Assembly: GCF_029910095.1 (NCBI RefSeq)
Contig: NZ_CP094526.1
Location: 7,192,001 to 7,256,000, forward strand
Reading direction: 5' to 3'
Length of the DNA: 64,000 nucleotides
From: Bradyrhizobium sp. ISRA464
GTDB lineage: Bacteria > Pseudomonadota > Alphaproteobacteria > Rhizobiales > Xanthobacteraceae
Every line of letters starts with the position of its first letter. Within the stretch, counting starts at the first letter, position 1. A program made the position numbers and the translations under genes. Below the pieces are notes generated by a model, which made no database searches, was not told the origin of the DNA, and saw only the letters and a program-made list of their open reading frames with translations. Shown piece by piece: positions 27,180 through 36,929 of this stretch.

Positions 27180-28062
27180 ACGGCGCCGCTACTCGCCCCT
27201 GCGGGAAACCTGGCGGCGTTATCGCCGGCACAAGCCGGCGGTGATCAGCGCCGTGCTGCTATTGTTGTTGATCCTGGCGGTCGTGATCGGCCCCTTGGTC
27301 TGGCGCGTCTCGATCAACGACATCGATGTGGTGGCCGGGCTGCAGGGGCCGTCGTTGGCGCATCCCTTCGGCACCGACGATCTCGGCCAGGACCTGCTCG
27401 CCCGCATGATCTATGGCGGACGCATCTCGCTCGCGGTCGGCCTCGCCGCCATGCTGGTCTCGGTGTTCGTCGGCACATTGATCGGCGCGCTCGCCGGCAT
27501 GTCGCGCGGCGCGCTCGGCTATGCGCTGATGTGGCTGACCGACCTGTTCCTGTCGCTGCCGCAGCTGCCGCTGCTGCTTCTGTTGATCTATCTGTTCCGC
27601 GACGGGCTCAAGGCGGTGTTCGGCCCGGAAGGCGGCATCTTCATCCTGATCGTGCTGGTGATCGGCGGCTTGCGCTGGATGCCGGTGGCGCGCCTGGTGC
27701 GCGCCCAGTTCCTCTCCTTGCGCGAGAAGGAATTCGTCGAGGCGGCGCGGGCGCTCGGCGCCAGCCCGGTGCGGCAAGTGGTGCGCCACATCCTGCCCAA
27801 CGCGCTCGGGCCCGTCATCATCGCCGGCACGATCGACGTCGCCGCCGCCATCATCGCGGAGTCGACGCTGTCGTTCCTCGGCCTCGGCTTTCCGCCGGAC
27901 ACACCGACCTGGGGCCGCATTCTCTATGACGCCAAGGACTTTCTCGATATCGGCCCGCACTGGGCGCTGTTTCCGGGCGGCGCGATCTTCATCGCGGTCG
28001 TCGCCATCAACTTCATCGGCGACGGGCTGCGCGACGCGCTCGACGCGCGCAAGGTGATCTGA
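27145..28062 (+). CDS. Peptide ABC transporter permease (DppC type)
   Basis: About 305 aa; ATG 27145 or ATG 27136, both inside the end of the dppB-like gene. A cytoplasmic N-terminus (ETWRRYRRHKPAVIS) leads to TM1. HPFGTDDLGQDLLARMIYGG is the family-typical first periplasmic segment, and the EAA loop is EAARALGASPVRQVVRHILPN. Stop and next start overlap (TGATG). Partner of the preceding permease. Confidence 0.92.
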   Translation: MAGLTLASPSAERRRYSPLRETWRRYRRHKPAVISAVLLLLLILAVVIGPLVWRVSINDIDVVAGLQGPSLAHPFGTDDLGQDLLARMIYGGRISLAVGLAAMLVSVFVGTLIGALAGMSRGALGYALMWLTDLFLSLPQLPLLLLLIYLFRDGLKAVFGPEGGIFILIVLVIGGLRWMPVARLVRAQFLSLREKEFVEAARALGASPVRQVVRHILPNALGPVIIAGTIDVAAAIIAESTLSFLGLGFPPDTPTWGRILYDAKDFLDIGPHWALFPGGAIFIAVVAINFIGDGLRDALDARKVI

Positions 28063-29039
28063 TGGCGCTGCTCGAGATCAAGGGTCTGAAGACCCACTTC
28101 GCCACCGACGCCGGCATCCTGCAGGCGGTCGACGGCGTCGACATCAGCATCAACAAGGGCGAGACGCTCTGCGTGGTCGGCGAATCCGGCTGCGGCAAGA
28201 CCGTCACCGCGATGTCGATCCTGAAGCTGATCGCGATGCCGCCCGGCCGCATCGTCGCGGGCCAGATCATGTTCGAGGGCCGCGATCTCGTGCCGCTGAG
28301 CAGCAACCAGCTCGACGACATCAGGGCCAAGGAGATCGGCTTCATCTTCCAGGAGCCGATGACCTCGCTCAACCCGGTGCTGACCATCGGCGAGCAGATC
28401 GCCGAAAGCCTGCGGCGCCACGAGGCGCTCACCAAGAAGCAGGCGCTCGAGCGGACCATCGAGATGCTCAAGCTGGTGCAGATCCCCAACGCCGAAGGCC
28501 GCGTGCACCATTATCCGCACCAGTTCTCCGGCGGCATGCGCCAGCGCGTCATGATCGCGATGGCGCTGGCCTGCCGGCCCAAGCTCGTGATCGCCGACGA
28601 GCCGACCACGGCGCTCGACGTCACCATCCAAGCGCAGATCCTCGACCTCTTGCAGGACATGAAGGAGCGCTTCGGCATGGCGGTGATGCTGATCACCCAT
28701 GCGATGGGCGTGGTCGCGGAAACCGCGCAGCGCGTCGTCGTGATGTATGCCGGAAAGGTGGTGGAGGAGGCGCCGGTCGACGAGCTGTTCGGCGACCCGC
28801 GGCATCCCTACACACAGGGCCTGATCCGATCGATCCCGCGCATCGACCTCGACGCCGAGCACAAGACGCGGCTGGAGGCGATCGGCGGCTCGGTGCCGAT
28901 CCTGATCAATCCCACCCCCGGCTGCCGCTTCGCGCCGCGCTGCCGTTACGCCATGAGCATCTGCACCGAGAAGGAACCACGCTTGCGTGAGATCGCACCG
29001 GGCCATCGCATGGCCTGCCACCTCGGAGACGCGTCATGA
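28062..29039 (+). CDS. Peptide ABC transporter ATPase (DppD type)
   Basis: 325 aa. Walker [10 protein letters not shown]-loop [16 protein letters not shown] signature [15 protein letters not shown], Walker [14 protein letters not shown] and switch His in LITHAMGV. The C-terminal oligopeptide-transporter extension has cysteines ([12 protein letters not shown]...C) that may bind a 4Fe-4S cluster as in Opp/Dpp ATPases. The start overlaps the dppC stop by 1 nt; the end overlaps the next gene by 4 nt (ATGA). Confidence 0.93.
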   Translation: MALLEIKGLKTHFATDAGILQAVDGVDISINKGETLCVVGESGCGKTVTAMSILKLIAMPPGRIVAGQIMFEGRDLVPLSSNQLDDIRAKEIGFIFQEPMTSLNPVLTIGEQIAESLRRHEALTKKQALERTIEMLKLVQIPNAEGRVHHYPHQFSGGMRQRVMIAMALACRPKLVIADEPTTALDVTIQAQILDLLQDMKERFGMAVMLITHAMGVVAETAQRVVVMYAGKVVEEAPVDELFGDPRHPYTQGLIRSIPRIDLDAEHKTRLEAIGGSVPILINPTPGCRFAPRCRYAMSICTEKEPRLREIAPGHRMACHLGDAS

Positions 29040-30004
29040 GTGAACCCCTGCTGCGCGTCACCGATCTCAAGAAGCATTTTCCGGTGCTGGGCGGCTTGTT
29101 GTCGCGCGAGGTCGGGCAGGTCTATGCGGTCGACGGCGTGTCGTTCTCGGTCAACCGCGGCGAGACGCTCGGCCTGGTCGGCGAATCCGGTTGCGGCAAA
29201 TCCACCACCGGGCGCTGCGTCCTGCGCCTGATCGAGCCGACCTCGGGCGAGGTGGTGTTCGACGGCCAGAGCGTCACCGGGCTCGGCGGCGGCGACCTCC
29301 GCGCCATGCGGCGCAACATGCAGCTCGTGTTCCAGGATCCGTTTGCCTCGCTCAATCCGCGCATGACGATCGGCGCGATCCTCGGCGAACCCTTCATCAT
29401 CCATAACCTCACCAAATCGGCCAGCGAGCGGGAGGAACGCGTCGCCAGCCTGCTGGTCAAGGTCGGGCTGAAGGCCGAGCACATGCAGCGCTATCCGCAC
29501 GAATTCTCCGGCGGCCAACGCCAGCGCATTGCGATCGCAAGGGCCCTGGCGCTGGAGCCGAAGCTGCTGGTCTGCGACGAGCCGGTGTCGGCGCTCGACG
29601 TCTCGATCCAGGCCCAGGTGATCAACCTCCTGGAAGATCTGCAGGCCGAGCTGAACCTCACCTATCTGTTCGTCGCCCACGATCTCTCCGTGGTGGAGCA
29701 CATCTCCGACCGCGTCGCGGTGATGTATCTCGGCCGCATCGTCGAGCTCGCCAAGGCGAACGACCTGTACCGCAACCCGCAGCATCCCTACACCAAGGCG
29801 CTGCTCTCGGCCGTGCCGGTGCCGGACCCCAAGGCGAAGCGCGAGCGCATCCGCCTCAAGGGCGACGTGCCGAGCCCGATGAATCCGCCGAAGGGCTGCC
29901 ACTTCCACACCCGCTGCCCGATCGCGGAAGCGCGCTGCCGGCAGAGCGCGCCCGAGTTGCGGCAGGGTGCCAACGGACATTTCGTAGCGTGTCATCTGGC
30001 GTAG
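29036..30004 (+). CDS. Peptide ABC transporter ATPase (DppF type)
   Basis: 322 aa. Walker [11 protein letters not shown]-loop [13 protein letters not shown], signature [15 protein letters not shown], Walker [14 protein letters not shown] and H-loop FVAHDLSVV. The C-terminal cysteine-rich tail is [15 protein letters not shown]. Last gene of the operon; the repeat copy at 30072 follows and separates it from the convergent LysR gene. Confidence 0.93.
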   Translation: MSEPLLRVTDLKKHFPVLGGLLSREVGQVYAVDGVSFSVNRGETLGLVGESGCGKSTTGRCVLRLIEPTSGEVVFDGQSVTGLGGGDLRAMRRNMQLVFQDPFASLNPRMTIGAILGEPFIIHNLTKSASEREERVASLLVKVGLKAEHMQRYPHEFSGGQRQRIAIARALALEPKLLVCDEPVSALDVSIQAQVINLLEDLQAELNLTYLFVAHDLSVVEHISDRVAVMYLGRIVELAKANDLYRNPQHPYTKALLSAVPVPDPKAKRERIRLKGDVPSPMNPPKGCHFHTRCPIAEARCRQSAPELRQGANGHFVACHLA

Positions 30005-30071
30005 AGGGCGCCGGGGATACTCCGCGAACAAACAAAGGCGTGAGATCCCGCCTTGCCGCTGGCTCACTTCG

Positions 30072-30193
30072 CCTCGCCCGCTTGCGGGGGAGGCCGGATC
30101 GCATCGATAGATGCGATCCGGGTGGGAGCTCTCTCCGCGATGCGATTCGTGGAGAGAGCCCCCACCCCAACCCTCCCCCGCAAGCGGGAGAGG
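30072..30193. repeat. Dispersed repeat, copy 2
   Basis: The 22-bp termini at 30072-30093 and 30172-30193 are inverted with one mismatch, and the terminal sequences match copy 1 almost exactly. An internal dyad (GGGAGCTCTCTCC / GGAGAGAGCCCCC) is also shared with copy 3. It lies between the convergent dppF-like and lysR genes and may terminate both. Confidence 0.85.
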
Positions 30194-30240
30194 GAGTGCA
30201 GTTGTGTCTGCCGAAGCAGTTTGAGTCTACGTCATCAAAC

Positions 30241-31221
30241 TTAGTGGCGTCGCTTCTTTGCGGCCTTCGCCTTCGCTTTAGTCTTTGGCTTGGCCTTTAT
30301 CCTCGACGCCTGCGCAGGCGCCTGCTCCACCATCGCATCTTCCGCCTCGTCTGCGTCCGCGCGCAACGTGTCGAGCATCCAGTCGCGGAACGCGCGCATG
30401 CCGGGCGTCATGTCCTTCGACTTCAGCCAGGTGAGCCAATAGGACCCGGCCGGCACCTCGGCCGCGAACGGCCGCACCAGGCGGCCCGAGGCGAGCTCGT
30501 TCTGAAACATCGCGACCGGGACCAGGCCGACGCCGACGCCGCGCGCGGCTGCTTCAGCCATAGCCACCGAGCTGTCGAAGATCGGTCCCTGGATCTTCGG
30601 ACATTGCGAGCCTGCCACCGCAAACCACAGCGGCCATTCCTCGGCACGGTAGGAGCGCAGCAGGACCTCCTTCGCGAGATCGGCGGGCTTGCGCAGACGG
30701 CCGGCGGCATCGGGGCGGCACATCGGCGACAGCGGCGCGGCGAGAAGATGGATCGCCTCGGTGCCGTGCCAGGAGCCGTCGCCGAAGCGAAGTGCGAGAT
30801 CGAGCCCGTCGCCGGCGATGTCGACGCGGTTGTTGTTGGTCAACAGACGCAGGTCGATATAGGGATGCGCGCGCTTGAAGCGCTCGACACGCTGCAACAG
30901 CCATCCGGTCGCAAAGGTCGCGACGCAGCCGACGGTGACGACCTCGCGCGTGCCCTTCGCCTCGATTCGCTCGATCGCCGCGCCGATGCGATTGAGCGCG
31001 TCGGAGAGCACCGGCAGCAGCGCCAGCCCTTCGTCGGTGAGCACGAGGCCGCGCGGCAAGCGGCGAAACAGGCTCGCGCCCAGCATGTCCTCGAGCTGCT
31101 TGACCTGGTGGCTGATCGCGGTCTGCGTCACGCGCAGCTCCAGCCCGGCGCGGGTGAAGCTCAACAACCGCGCCGACGCCTCGAAGGCGCGCAACGCGTT
31201 CAGCGGGAGATGCCGGCGCAC
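30241..31221 (-). CDS. LysR-type regulator, AmpR/GcvA-like, divergent from beta-lactamase
   Basis: 326 aa, GTG start (complement of 31219-31221). The N-terminal HTH (LPLNALRAFEASARLLSFTR, TQTAISHQVKQLEDMLG) is the AmpR/GcvA type. Effector domain about 90-295. The last 30 residues form an unusual Lys/Ala/Arg tail (IKAKPKTKAKAKAAKKRRH) not present in standard AmpR. It faces a class A beta-lactamase gene across 99 bp, the classic ampR-bla arrangement, so it probably activates bla in response to peptidoglycan fragments. That function is inferred from context. Confidence 0.85.
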   Translation of the reverse strand: MRRHLPLNALRAFEASARLLSFTRAGLELRVTQTAISHQVKQLEDMLGASLFRRLPRGLVLTDEGLALLPVLSDALNRIGAAIERIEAKGTREVVTVGCVATFATGWLLQRVERFKRAHPYIDLRLLTNNNRVDIAGDGLDLALRFGDGSWHGTEAIHLLAAPLSPMCRPDAAGRLRKPADLAKEVLLRSYRAEEWPLWFAVAGSQCPKIQGPIFDSSVAMAEAAARGVGVGLVPVAMFQNELASGRLVRPFAAEVPAGSYWLTWLKSKDMTPGMRAFRDWMLDTLRADADEAEDAMVEQAPAQASRIKAKPKTKAKAKAAKKRRH

Positions 31222-31320
31222 GACGTCATGACCAAGTTTTTCTCATGCCTCGCTGTATAAATGATTGTTTGTGCGTCGTCACGCCGTTCGGCAGGTTCGC
31301 GCCGCCAACGGAGACGAGAC
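31222..31320. promoter_or_regulatory. Divergent lysR-bla regulatory region
   Basis: 99 bp between the two start codons. An AT-rich block at 31234-31270 carries TATAAAT (31256-31262), a plausible -10 for bla about 60 nt before its ATG, with TTTTTC (about 31237-31242) as a possible weak -35. A LysR T-N11-A site probably overlaps it, but I cannot choose one candidate. GGAGACGAG precedes the bla ATG. Confidence 0.5.
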
Positions 31321-32220
31321 ATGCTGACGAGACGGACATTCGGATTGCGCGCGCTGGGCCTCGCAATTTCCTTCACCTTGCCGCGGCAAAGCGCGACGGC
31401 GGGAACCGACGCCCTGACGCAGCGGCTGCAACACGAGCTTGCGCGCATCGAGCAGGAGACCGGCGGGCGGCTCGGGGTCGCAATGCTCGACACCGAGACG
31501 GGACTACGCGCAAGCCTGCGCGGCAATGAACGCTTCCCGATGTGCAGCACCTTCAAGGCGCTGGCCTCGGCCGCCGTGTTGCGCCAGGTCGATCGCGGTC
31601 AATCCAGCCTCGATCAACATGTCCAGTTCGAGGCCAAGGACCTGCAACCCTACTCCCCGGTGACCAGGGAGCGGGTCGCATCAGGCATGACGCTGGCCGA
31701 GATCTGCGAGGCCGCGATCACGCAGAGCGACAATACGGCCGGCAACATGCTGCTGCGCGAGATCGGCGGTCCGGCGGGACTCACCAGCTTCTTCCGGTCG
31801 ATCGGCGACAATGTGAGCCGGCTCGACCGCTGGGAGGTCGCATTGAACGAAGGCGTTCCCGGCGACCCGCGCGACACCACGAGCCCGACCGCCATGCTGA
31901 AGAACCTGCAGCGCGTGCTTCTCGGCGAGACGCTGTCGGCGGGTTCGCGCCAGACGCTGACGGACTGGATGACCGCCAACAAGACTGGCGGCGCCCGCCT
32001 GCGTGCCGGCGTTCCCCGCGACTGGCGGGTTGCCGACAAGACCGGGACCGGCGACCGTGGCACCGCCAATGACATCGGCGTGTTCTGGCCGCCCGGCCGC
32101 AAGCCGATCCTGGTGACGGTTTATCTGACCGGCGCCAAGGTTGACTCGGCGCAATGCAACGAGGCGATCGCCAAGGTCGCGCGCGCCGTCGTGGAGGCGA
32201 GCACGGGGCAGTCCGGCTAG
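31321..32220 (+). CDS. bla: Class A beta-lactamase
   Basis: 299 aa from ATG 31321; hydrolyses beta-lactams in the periplasm. N-terminal Tat-like signal (TRRTFGLRALGLAISF), cleavage near SATAG (about 28). Active-site motifs are complete: S76xxK79 in MCSTFKAL, SDN at 136-138 (TQSDNTAGN), general-base Glu172 in RWEVALNEG, and KTG at 240-242 (ADKTGTGDRG). A Cys precedes the serine (C75), as in class A carbapenemases, but the partner Cys after KTGT is Gly, so that disulfide cannot form. Spectrum cannot be predicted. Regulated probably by the divergent LysR protein. Confidence 0.95.
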   Translation: MLTRRTFGLRALGLAISFTLPRQSATAGTDALTQRLQHELARIEQETGGRLGVAMLDTETGLRASLRGNERFPMCSTFKALASAAVLRQVDRGQSSLDQHVQFEAKDLQPYSPVTRERVASGMTLAEICEAAITQSDNTAGNMLLREIGGPAGLTSFFRSIGDNVSRLDRWEVALNEGVPGDPRDTTSPTAMLKNLQRVLLGETLSAGSRQTLTDWMTANKTGGARLRAGVPRDWRVADKTGTGDRGTANDIGVFWPPGRKPILVTVYLTGAKVDSAQCNEAIAKVARAVVEASTGQSG

Positions 32221-32259
32221 TTCTGCCTCAATCCGAGAGGTTGTCATTGTAGGCAGCCT

Positions 32260-32413
32260 CGTCATTGCGAGGAGCTCGCGACAAAATTGCAAAGCAATTT
32301 TGCGCTGAAGCGACGAAGCAATCCACCTTTCCGCACCTGCGGTGACAGTGGATTGCTTCGCGGAGCCTGTCATCCGGCGGCGCTTCGCGCCGACCGGGCG
32401 GCTCGCAATGACG
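32260..32413. repeat. Intergenic repeat with CGTCATTGCGAG inverted termini
   Basis: CGTCATTGCGAG (32260-32271) and CTCGCAATGACG (32402-32413) are perfect 12-bp inverted ends. Internal stems include CGAAGCAATCCAC / GTGGATTGCTTCG and AAAATTGC / GCAATTTT. This matches a repeat type I recall as widespread in Bradyrhizobium intergenic DNA. It separates the convergent bla and binding-protein genes. Confidence 0.8.
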
Positions 32414-32441
32414 TGGATCGAGTGGGACGCGGGCTCCGCAA

Positions 32442-33932
32442 CTACTCCCACGACCACGCAGAAAAGTCGTTCTCGAACTGCGGGACTTCCTTCCACACGC
32501 CCTTCAGCTTCTTGCTGGTGATGGTGATCCATTGCGGTTGGAACAGGAAGCCGGCCACCGCGTCGGTCGCCAGCATGCGCTGCGCATCGCCGAGCAGCTT
32601 GGCGCGATCGGCTTCCGCCGGCGTCGCCATGATCTGCTTGTAGAGCGCGTTGAACGCCTCGGACTTGTAGCCGAGATAGTAGTCCGGCTCGGTCAGCTTC
32701 ACGAGATCGAACGGCTCGACATGCGAGACGATGGTGAGGTCGTAATTGTGCGGGCCAGTGAAGACCTGCGACAGCCACTGCGCCCATTCCACATTCTCGA
32801 TCTTGGCGACGATGCCGATCTTGGCGAGCTGGGCCGCAAGGATTTCGCCGCCTTGCCGCGCGTAAGGCGGCGGCGGCAGCTTGAGGCTGAGCTCGAGCGG
32901 CGTGGTGACGCCGGCCTCGGCGAGCAGCTTCTTGGCCTTTTCCGGGTCGTAGGGATTGATAGCGGTGGTGTCGACATAGCCGAGCGATCCCGGCGTGTAG
33001 AAGCTGCCGATCGGCGTGCCGAAGCCATCGACGGCACCGTCGATCATCGCCTTGCGGTCGATCGCGGCGAGGATGGCGCGGCGAACGCGCGCGTCGTCGA
33101 GCGGTTTCTTGCGCGCGTTGATGCCGACGATGGTCTTGGCCTTGGAGCCGCCGACCAGCACGGTGAAACGCGGATCGGCCTTGAATTGCGCAAGGCTGCG
33201 TGCCGCCGCAACGCGCGGGAATGCGTCGACGTCGCCGGACAGGAGTGCCGCGACCTGCGCGGCGGGATCGCCGATGAAACGGATCGTCACCTTGGACAGC
33301 TTGATCGCGGCAGCGTTGCGATAGTCAGGCCATTTGACGAGGGTGATCGACGAACCCTTGGCCCAGGCCCCGAGCTTGTAAGGTCCGGTGCCGACCGGCT
33401 GGGTCGCATCGGTCGGCGCACTCTTCGGCTCGACGATCGCACCGCTCGCCTGCCCGAGCAGGAACGGCAGGTTCGGCTCGGAATATTTCAGCGCGATCAC
33501 GACCGTATCCGCATCGGGTGCCGTCACCGACTCGAAGGCCCGGTACAGGCTCTTGTCCTTGTTGGTGGAGGTCGGCGCGCCGGCGCGATCATAGGAGAAC
33601 TTCACGGCCGCCGAGTTGAACGGCTCGCCATTCTGGAATTTGACGCCCTTGCGGAGCTTGAACGTGTAGGTCTTCAGGTCGGGCGAGGCCTGCCAGCTCT
33701 CCGCGAGCAGCGGCGACACCGAACCGTCTTCGTTGATCTTGGTCAGGGTCTCATAGACGTTATAGAGCGTGACTTCGGCAATCGCCGCCGCTGCCGCGGT
33801 GGTGGGATCGAGCCCCGGCGGCTCCAGCGTCATGCCCATGACGACGCTGTCCTTCTTGCCCTGCGCCTGGCTCGGCAGGGGCGCCAAGGCACACGCGGCA
33901 GCCACCGCGACAATGGATAATCTCTTCAACAT
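32442..33932 (-). CDS. Peptide ABC transporter substrate-binding protein (SBP_bac_5)
   Basis: 496 aa from the ATG complementary to 33930-33932, preceded by GGGGAGC about 6-7 nt upstream; the longer frame to 34100 runs into the neighbouring gene. Sec signal peptide ends at PLPSQAQG (about 24). Family-5 features: MTLEPPGLDPTTAAAAAIAE, KLRKGVKFQNGEPFNSAAVK and VGTGPYKLGAWAKGSSITL. It is the last gene of the minus-strand operon starting with the amidase at 39443 and delivers solute to the permeases at 36033-37876. Confidence 0.92.
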   Translation of the reverse strand: MLKRLSIVAVAAACALAPLPSQAQGKKDSVVMGMTLEPPGLDPTTAAAAAIAEVTLYNVYETLTKINEDGSVSPLLAESWQASPDLKTYTFKLRKGVKFQNGEPFNSAAVKFSYDRAGAPTSTNKDKSLYRAFESVTAPDADTVVIALKYSEPNLPFLLGQASGAIVEPKSAPTDATQPVGTGPYKLGAWAKGSSITLVKWPDYRNAAAIKLSKVTIRFIGDPAAQVAALLSGDVDAFPRVAAARSLAQFKADPRFTVLVGGSKAKTIVGINARKKPLDDARVRRAILAAIDRKAMIDGAVDGFGTPIGSFYTPGSLGYVDTTAINPYDPEKAKKLLAEAGVTTPLELSLKLPPPPYARQGGEILAAQLAKIGIVAKIENVEWAQWLSQVFTGPHNYDLTIVSHVEPFDLVKLTEPDYYLGYKSEAFNALYKQIMATPAEADRAKLLGDAQRMLATDAVAGFLFQPQWITITSKKLKGVWKEVPQFENDFSAWSWE

Positions 33933-33988
33933 TCGTTTGCTCCCCGGACGTCTTCTTGTGTCAACCCAGGCCAATCCTGCTCGAAAGG

Positions 33989-35023
33989 CTAACCAGCCTC
34001 TGCCGCCGCCAGCGGCAGCGCCATCACCGCCTCGGCGTGGTGGCATGCGGCCAGATGGGCTTGTCCCACGTTGCGTAGCGCAGGCGCGGCCTCTCGACAA
34101 TGCTGATCGGCCAGGACACAGCGGGACGCATAGGGACAGCCCACCGCCTCCGACGATTGCGAGGCGATCGCCTGCGCGCCGCGGCGCCGGCGGCCCCCGC
34201 CGGCGCGGGCGCGCGGCACCGCCTCGAGCAGCGCGCGGGTGTAGGGATGGGCGCCCTGCGCGAACAGATCCTCGGGCCGGCCTTGCTCGACAATCCGGCC
34301 GAGATACATGACCGCAATCTCGTCGCAGAGCAGGTCGACCACCGCGAGATCGTGGCTGATCAGGATGTAGCTCAGCCCGAACTCGTCCTGCAGGTCCTGC
34401 ATCAGGTTCAGCACCTGCGCCTGCACGGAGACATCGAGCGCGGAAACTGGCTCGTCGGCGACGATCAGCTTCGGCTGGGTGATCAATGCGCGTGCGATCG
34501 CGATGCGCTGGCGCTGGCCGCCGGAGAATTCATGCGGAAACTTGTCCATGTCGGCGTCGCGCAGCCCGACCTGCCGCAGCACCGTGGCGACGCGCTCGCG
34601 CAAGCTGCCGCGATCCATCCGGCCCAGCGCGGTCAGCGGCTCGGCGACGATGCGCCCAATGGTCTGCCGCGGATCGAGCGATCCATAAGGATCCTGGAAC
34701 ACCATCTGGAAATCGCGGCGGGCGCGGCGGAGCTCGTTGGCCGGCATCTGGTTGAGGTCGCGGCCAAGCAGCGACACCTGCCCCGACGTCGGCGGCTCCA
34801 GCGCCATCACCAGCCGCGCAAAGGTCGATTTGCCCGAGCCGGACTCGCCGACGACACCAAGGCTCTTGCCGGCGGTGACCTGCGCCGTGACGCCGTTGAG
34901 CGCACGCACCTGCGCGGCCGGCTTGAACAGGCTTTCGCGCGGCAGCGTGTAGCGCTGCACGAGGTCCTTCACTTCAAGGAGCGGCATCTCGCGCGTGGAC
35001 GATGGCTGGTCGAGCATGGTCAC
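33989..35023 (-). CDS. Peptide ABC transporter ATPase (DppF type)
   Basis: 344 aa; GTG 35023 overlaps the upstream stop (GTGA), with ATG 35017 as alternative. Walker A GESGSGKST, Q-loop MVFQDPYGSLDPR, signature [15 protein letters not shown], Walker [15 protein letters not shown]-loop LISHDLAVV. The C-terminal segment has cysteines (GCPYASRCVLADQHC). A low-complexity Arg/Gly run (ARAGGGRRRRGAQA) is inserted before it. Confidence 0.92.
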   Translation of the reverse strand: MTMLDQPSSTREMPLLEVKDLVQRYTLPRESLFKPAAQVRALNGVTAQVTAGKSLGVVGESGSGKSTFARLVMALEPPTSGQVSLLGRDLNQMPANELRRARRDFQMVFQDPYGSLDPRQTIGRIVAEPLTALGRMDRGSLRERVATVLRQVGLRDADMDKFPHEFSGGQRQRIAIARALITQPKLIVADEPVSALDVSVQAQVLNLMQDLQDEFGLSYILISHDLAVVDLLCDEIAVMYLGRIVEQGRPEDLFAQGAHPYTRALLEAVPRARAGGGRRRRGAQAIASQSSEAVGCPYASRCVLADQHCREAAPALRNVGQAHLAACHHAEAVMALPLAAAEAG

Positions 35024-36030
35024 GCGCGGATACCTCCGGCGGCCTCGGCCATCGAGACGTCCGTCCTCAGGCAGCGCACGCCATGACCCGCGCCGACATC
35101 CACCACGGCCGGCAGTGCCGTGCGGCAGCGCGCGTCGACGATCGTGCAGCGGTCGGCGAAGGTGCAGCCCGCGGGCAGATCGGCAAGCTCGGGCACGGTG
35201 CCGGCAATGGTCTTGAGCCGCGTCCCCTTGCGCGCGCCAAGCCGCGGGCGGGCGCGGAACAGGCCCTGCGTGTAAGGATGCCCCATCCGCGTGAACACGG
35301 CGTCGGTGGCGCCGCTTTCGACGACGGTGCCGCCATACATCACCATCATGCGCTGAACGTTCTCGGCGATCACGCCGAGATCGTGCGAGATCAGGATCAT
35401 CGACATGCCGCGCTCCTCGACAAGATCCGCGATCAGATCGAGGATCTGTCCCTGGATCGTGACATCGAGGGCGGTGGTCGGCTCGTCGGCGATCAGCACG
35501 TCTGGCTGGCAGGCGAGCGCCATCGCAATCGTGACGCGCTGGCGCTGTCCGCCGGAGAACTGGTGCGGATAGGCATCTACGCGCTTGGCAGCATCCGGCA
35601 GGCCGACGCGATCGAGCAACGCGATGGCCTCTTTTCGCGCTTCGCTCGCTGAGCTTCCCGTGTGTCGCCGCAGCGGCTCGGCGACCTGCCGTCCGATCGT
35701 GTGCATCGGATTGAGCGCGGTCATCGGCTCCTGGAAGATCATGCTGATCCGGTTGCCGCGCAGCTTGCAGTAGCTCGCATCTGACAGGCCGACGAGCTCC
35801 GCGCCGTCGAGCCGGATGCTGCCGCTGACGACGGCGCTGTCAGGCAACAGCCCCATCAGGGCCAGCGCGGTGACGGACTTGCCGCAGCCGGATTCGCCGA
35901 CCAGTCCCAGCGTCTCGCCGCGCCGGAGCGCGAAGCTGACGCCGCGAACGGCCTGCGCCGGGCCGCGGCTGGTGTTCAGCCTGACGCCGAGATCCTTGAC
36001 CTCGATCAGCGGCGCGTTTACCTCGCTCAT
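35020..36030 (-). CDS. Peptide ABC transporter ATPase (DppD type)
   Basis: 336 aa from the ATG complementary to 36028-36030; a TTG at 36036 overlapping the upstream stop is possible. Walker [11 protein letters not shown]-loop [13 protein letters not shown], signature [15 protein letters not shown], Walker [15 protein letters not shown]-loop LISHDLGVI. Cys-containing tail [15 protein letters not shown]. Tightly packed in the operon. Confidence 0.92.
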   Translation of the reverse strand: MSEVNAPLIEVKDLGVRLNTSRGPAQAVRGVSFALRRGETLGLVGESGCGKSVTALALMGLLPDSAVVSGSIRLDGAELVGLSDASYCKLRGNRISMIFQEPMTALNPMHTIGRQVAEPLRRHTGSSASEARKEAIALLDRVGLPDAAKRVDAYPHQFSGGQRQRVTIAMALACQPDVLIADEPTTALDVTIQGQILDLIADLVEERGMSMILISHDLGVIAENVQRMMVMYGGTVVESGATDAVFTRMGHPYTQGLFRARPRLGARKGTRLKTIAGTVPELADLPAGCTFADRCTIVDARCRTALPAVVDVGAGHGVRCLRTDVSMAEAAGGIRA

Positions 36031-36032
36031 GC

Positions 36033-36929
36033 TCAACGCTCCCGCGCCAGCCGGGGATCGAGCAGGTCACGCAGCCCGTCGCCGAGGAGGTTGAGGCCGA
36101 GCACCGCGATCGCGATCGCGGCACCCGGATAGACCGCGAGCATCGGCGACTGGAACAGCAGCGTCTGCGCGTCGTTCAGCATGCGTCCCCAGGACGGCTG
36201 CGGCGGCTGGGTGCCGAGGCCGAGATAGGACAGCGCCGCCTCGGCCAGGATCGCGAGCGCGAACTGGATCGTCGCCTGAACGATCAGGATCGACAGGATG
36301 TTCGGCAGCACATGCTCAACGGTGATGCGGAAGCCGCCCTTGCCGGCGGCGCGCGCGGCCAGGATGAATTCCCGCGCCCAGATCGCATTGGCCGATCCAC
36401 GCGTGACGCGGACGAAGGTCGGAATCTGGAAGATGCCGATCGCGGTGATCGAGGTCAGCATGCCCGGGCCGACGACGGCGGCGAGCATGATCGCGGACAG
36501 CACGGCGGGAAAGGCAAAGGTGAAGTCGCTCATCCGCATGATGAGCTCCTCGGTCCACCCTTTGCGCGCAGCCGCGATCAGCCCAAGGCAGACACCGAAG
36601 GTGAGGCCGATGCCGACCGCGATGACGCCGACCATGATGGTGGAGCGCGCGCCGACCAGGAGCAGCGAGACGATGTCGCGGCCGAGCACGTCGGTGCCGA
36701 GCCAGTGCGCGGCCGAGGGCGGATGCAGCTTCGAGGCGATGTCGATGTCGTAGGCCGACCACGGCGTCCACACCAGCGACAACAGTGCAGCTCCCAGCAC
36801 AAGCAGGCTGAGTGCAGCCCCCAGCACGAAGCTGCGATGGCGCAGGGCACGTCGCCAGAACCCGGTTGCCGGCTTCGCGCCAAGCGCAATCGCCGGGGCA
36901 TCGGCTGGAACGGTCAGCGGCGCGCTCAC
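36033..36929 (-). CDS. Peptide ABC transporter permease (DppC type)
   Basis: 298 aa. Cytoplasmic start (KPATGFWRRALRHRSFVLG), TM1, then HWLGTDVLGRDIVSLLLVGA, and the EAA loop AARAAGKGGFRITVEHVLPN. About six TM segments. Overlaps the upstream dppB-like gene by 4 nt (ATGA type), so production of the two channel subunits is coupled. Confidence 0.92.
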   Translation of the reverse strand: MSAPLTVPADAPAIALGAKPATGFWRRALRHRSFVLGAALSLLVLGAALLSLVWTPWSAYDIDIASKLHPPSAAHWLGTDVLGRDIVSLLLVGARSTIMVGVIAVGIGLTFGVCLGLIAAARKGWTEELIMRMSDFTFAFPAVLSAIMLAAVVGPGMLTSITAIGIFQIPTFVRVTRGSANAIWAREFILAARAAGKGGFRITVEHVLPNILSILIVQATIQFALAILAEAALSYLGLGTQPPQPSWGRMLNDAQTLLFQSPMLAVYPGAAIAIAVLGLNLLGDGLRDLLDPRLARER

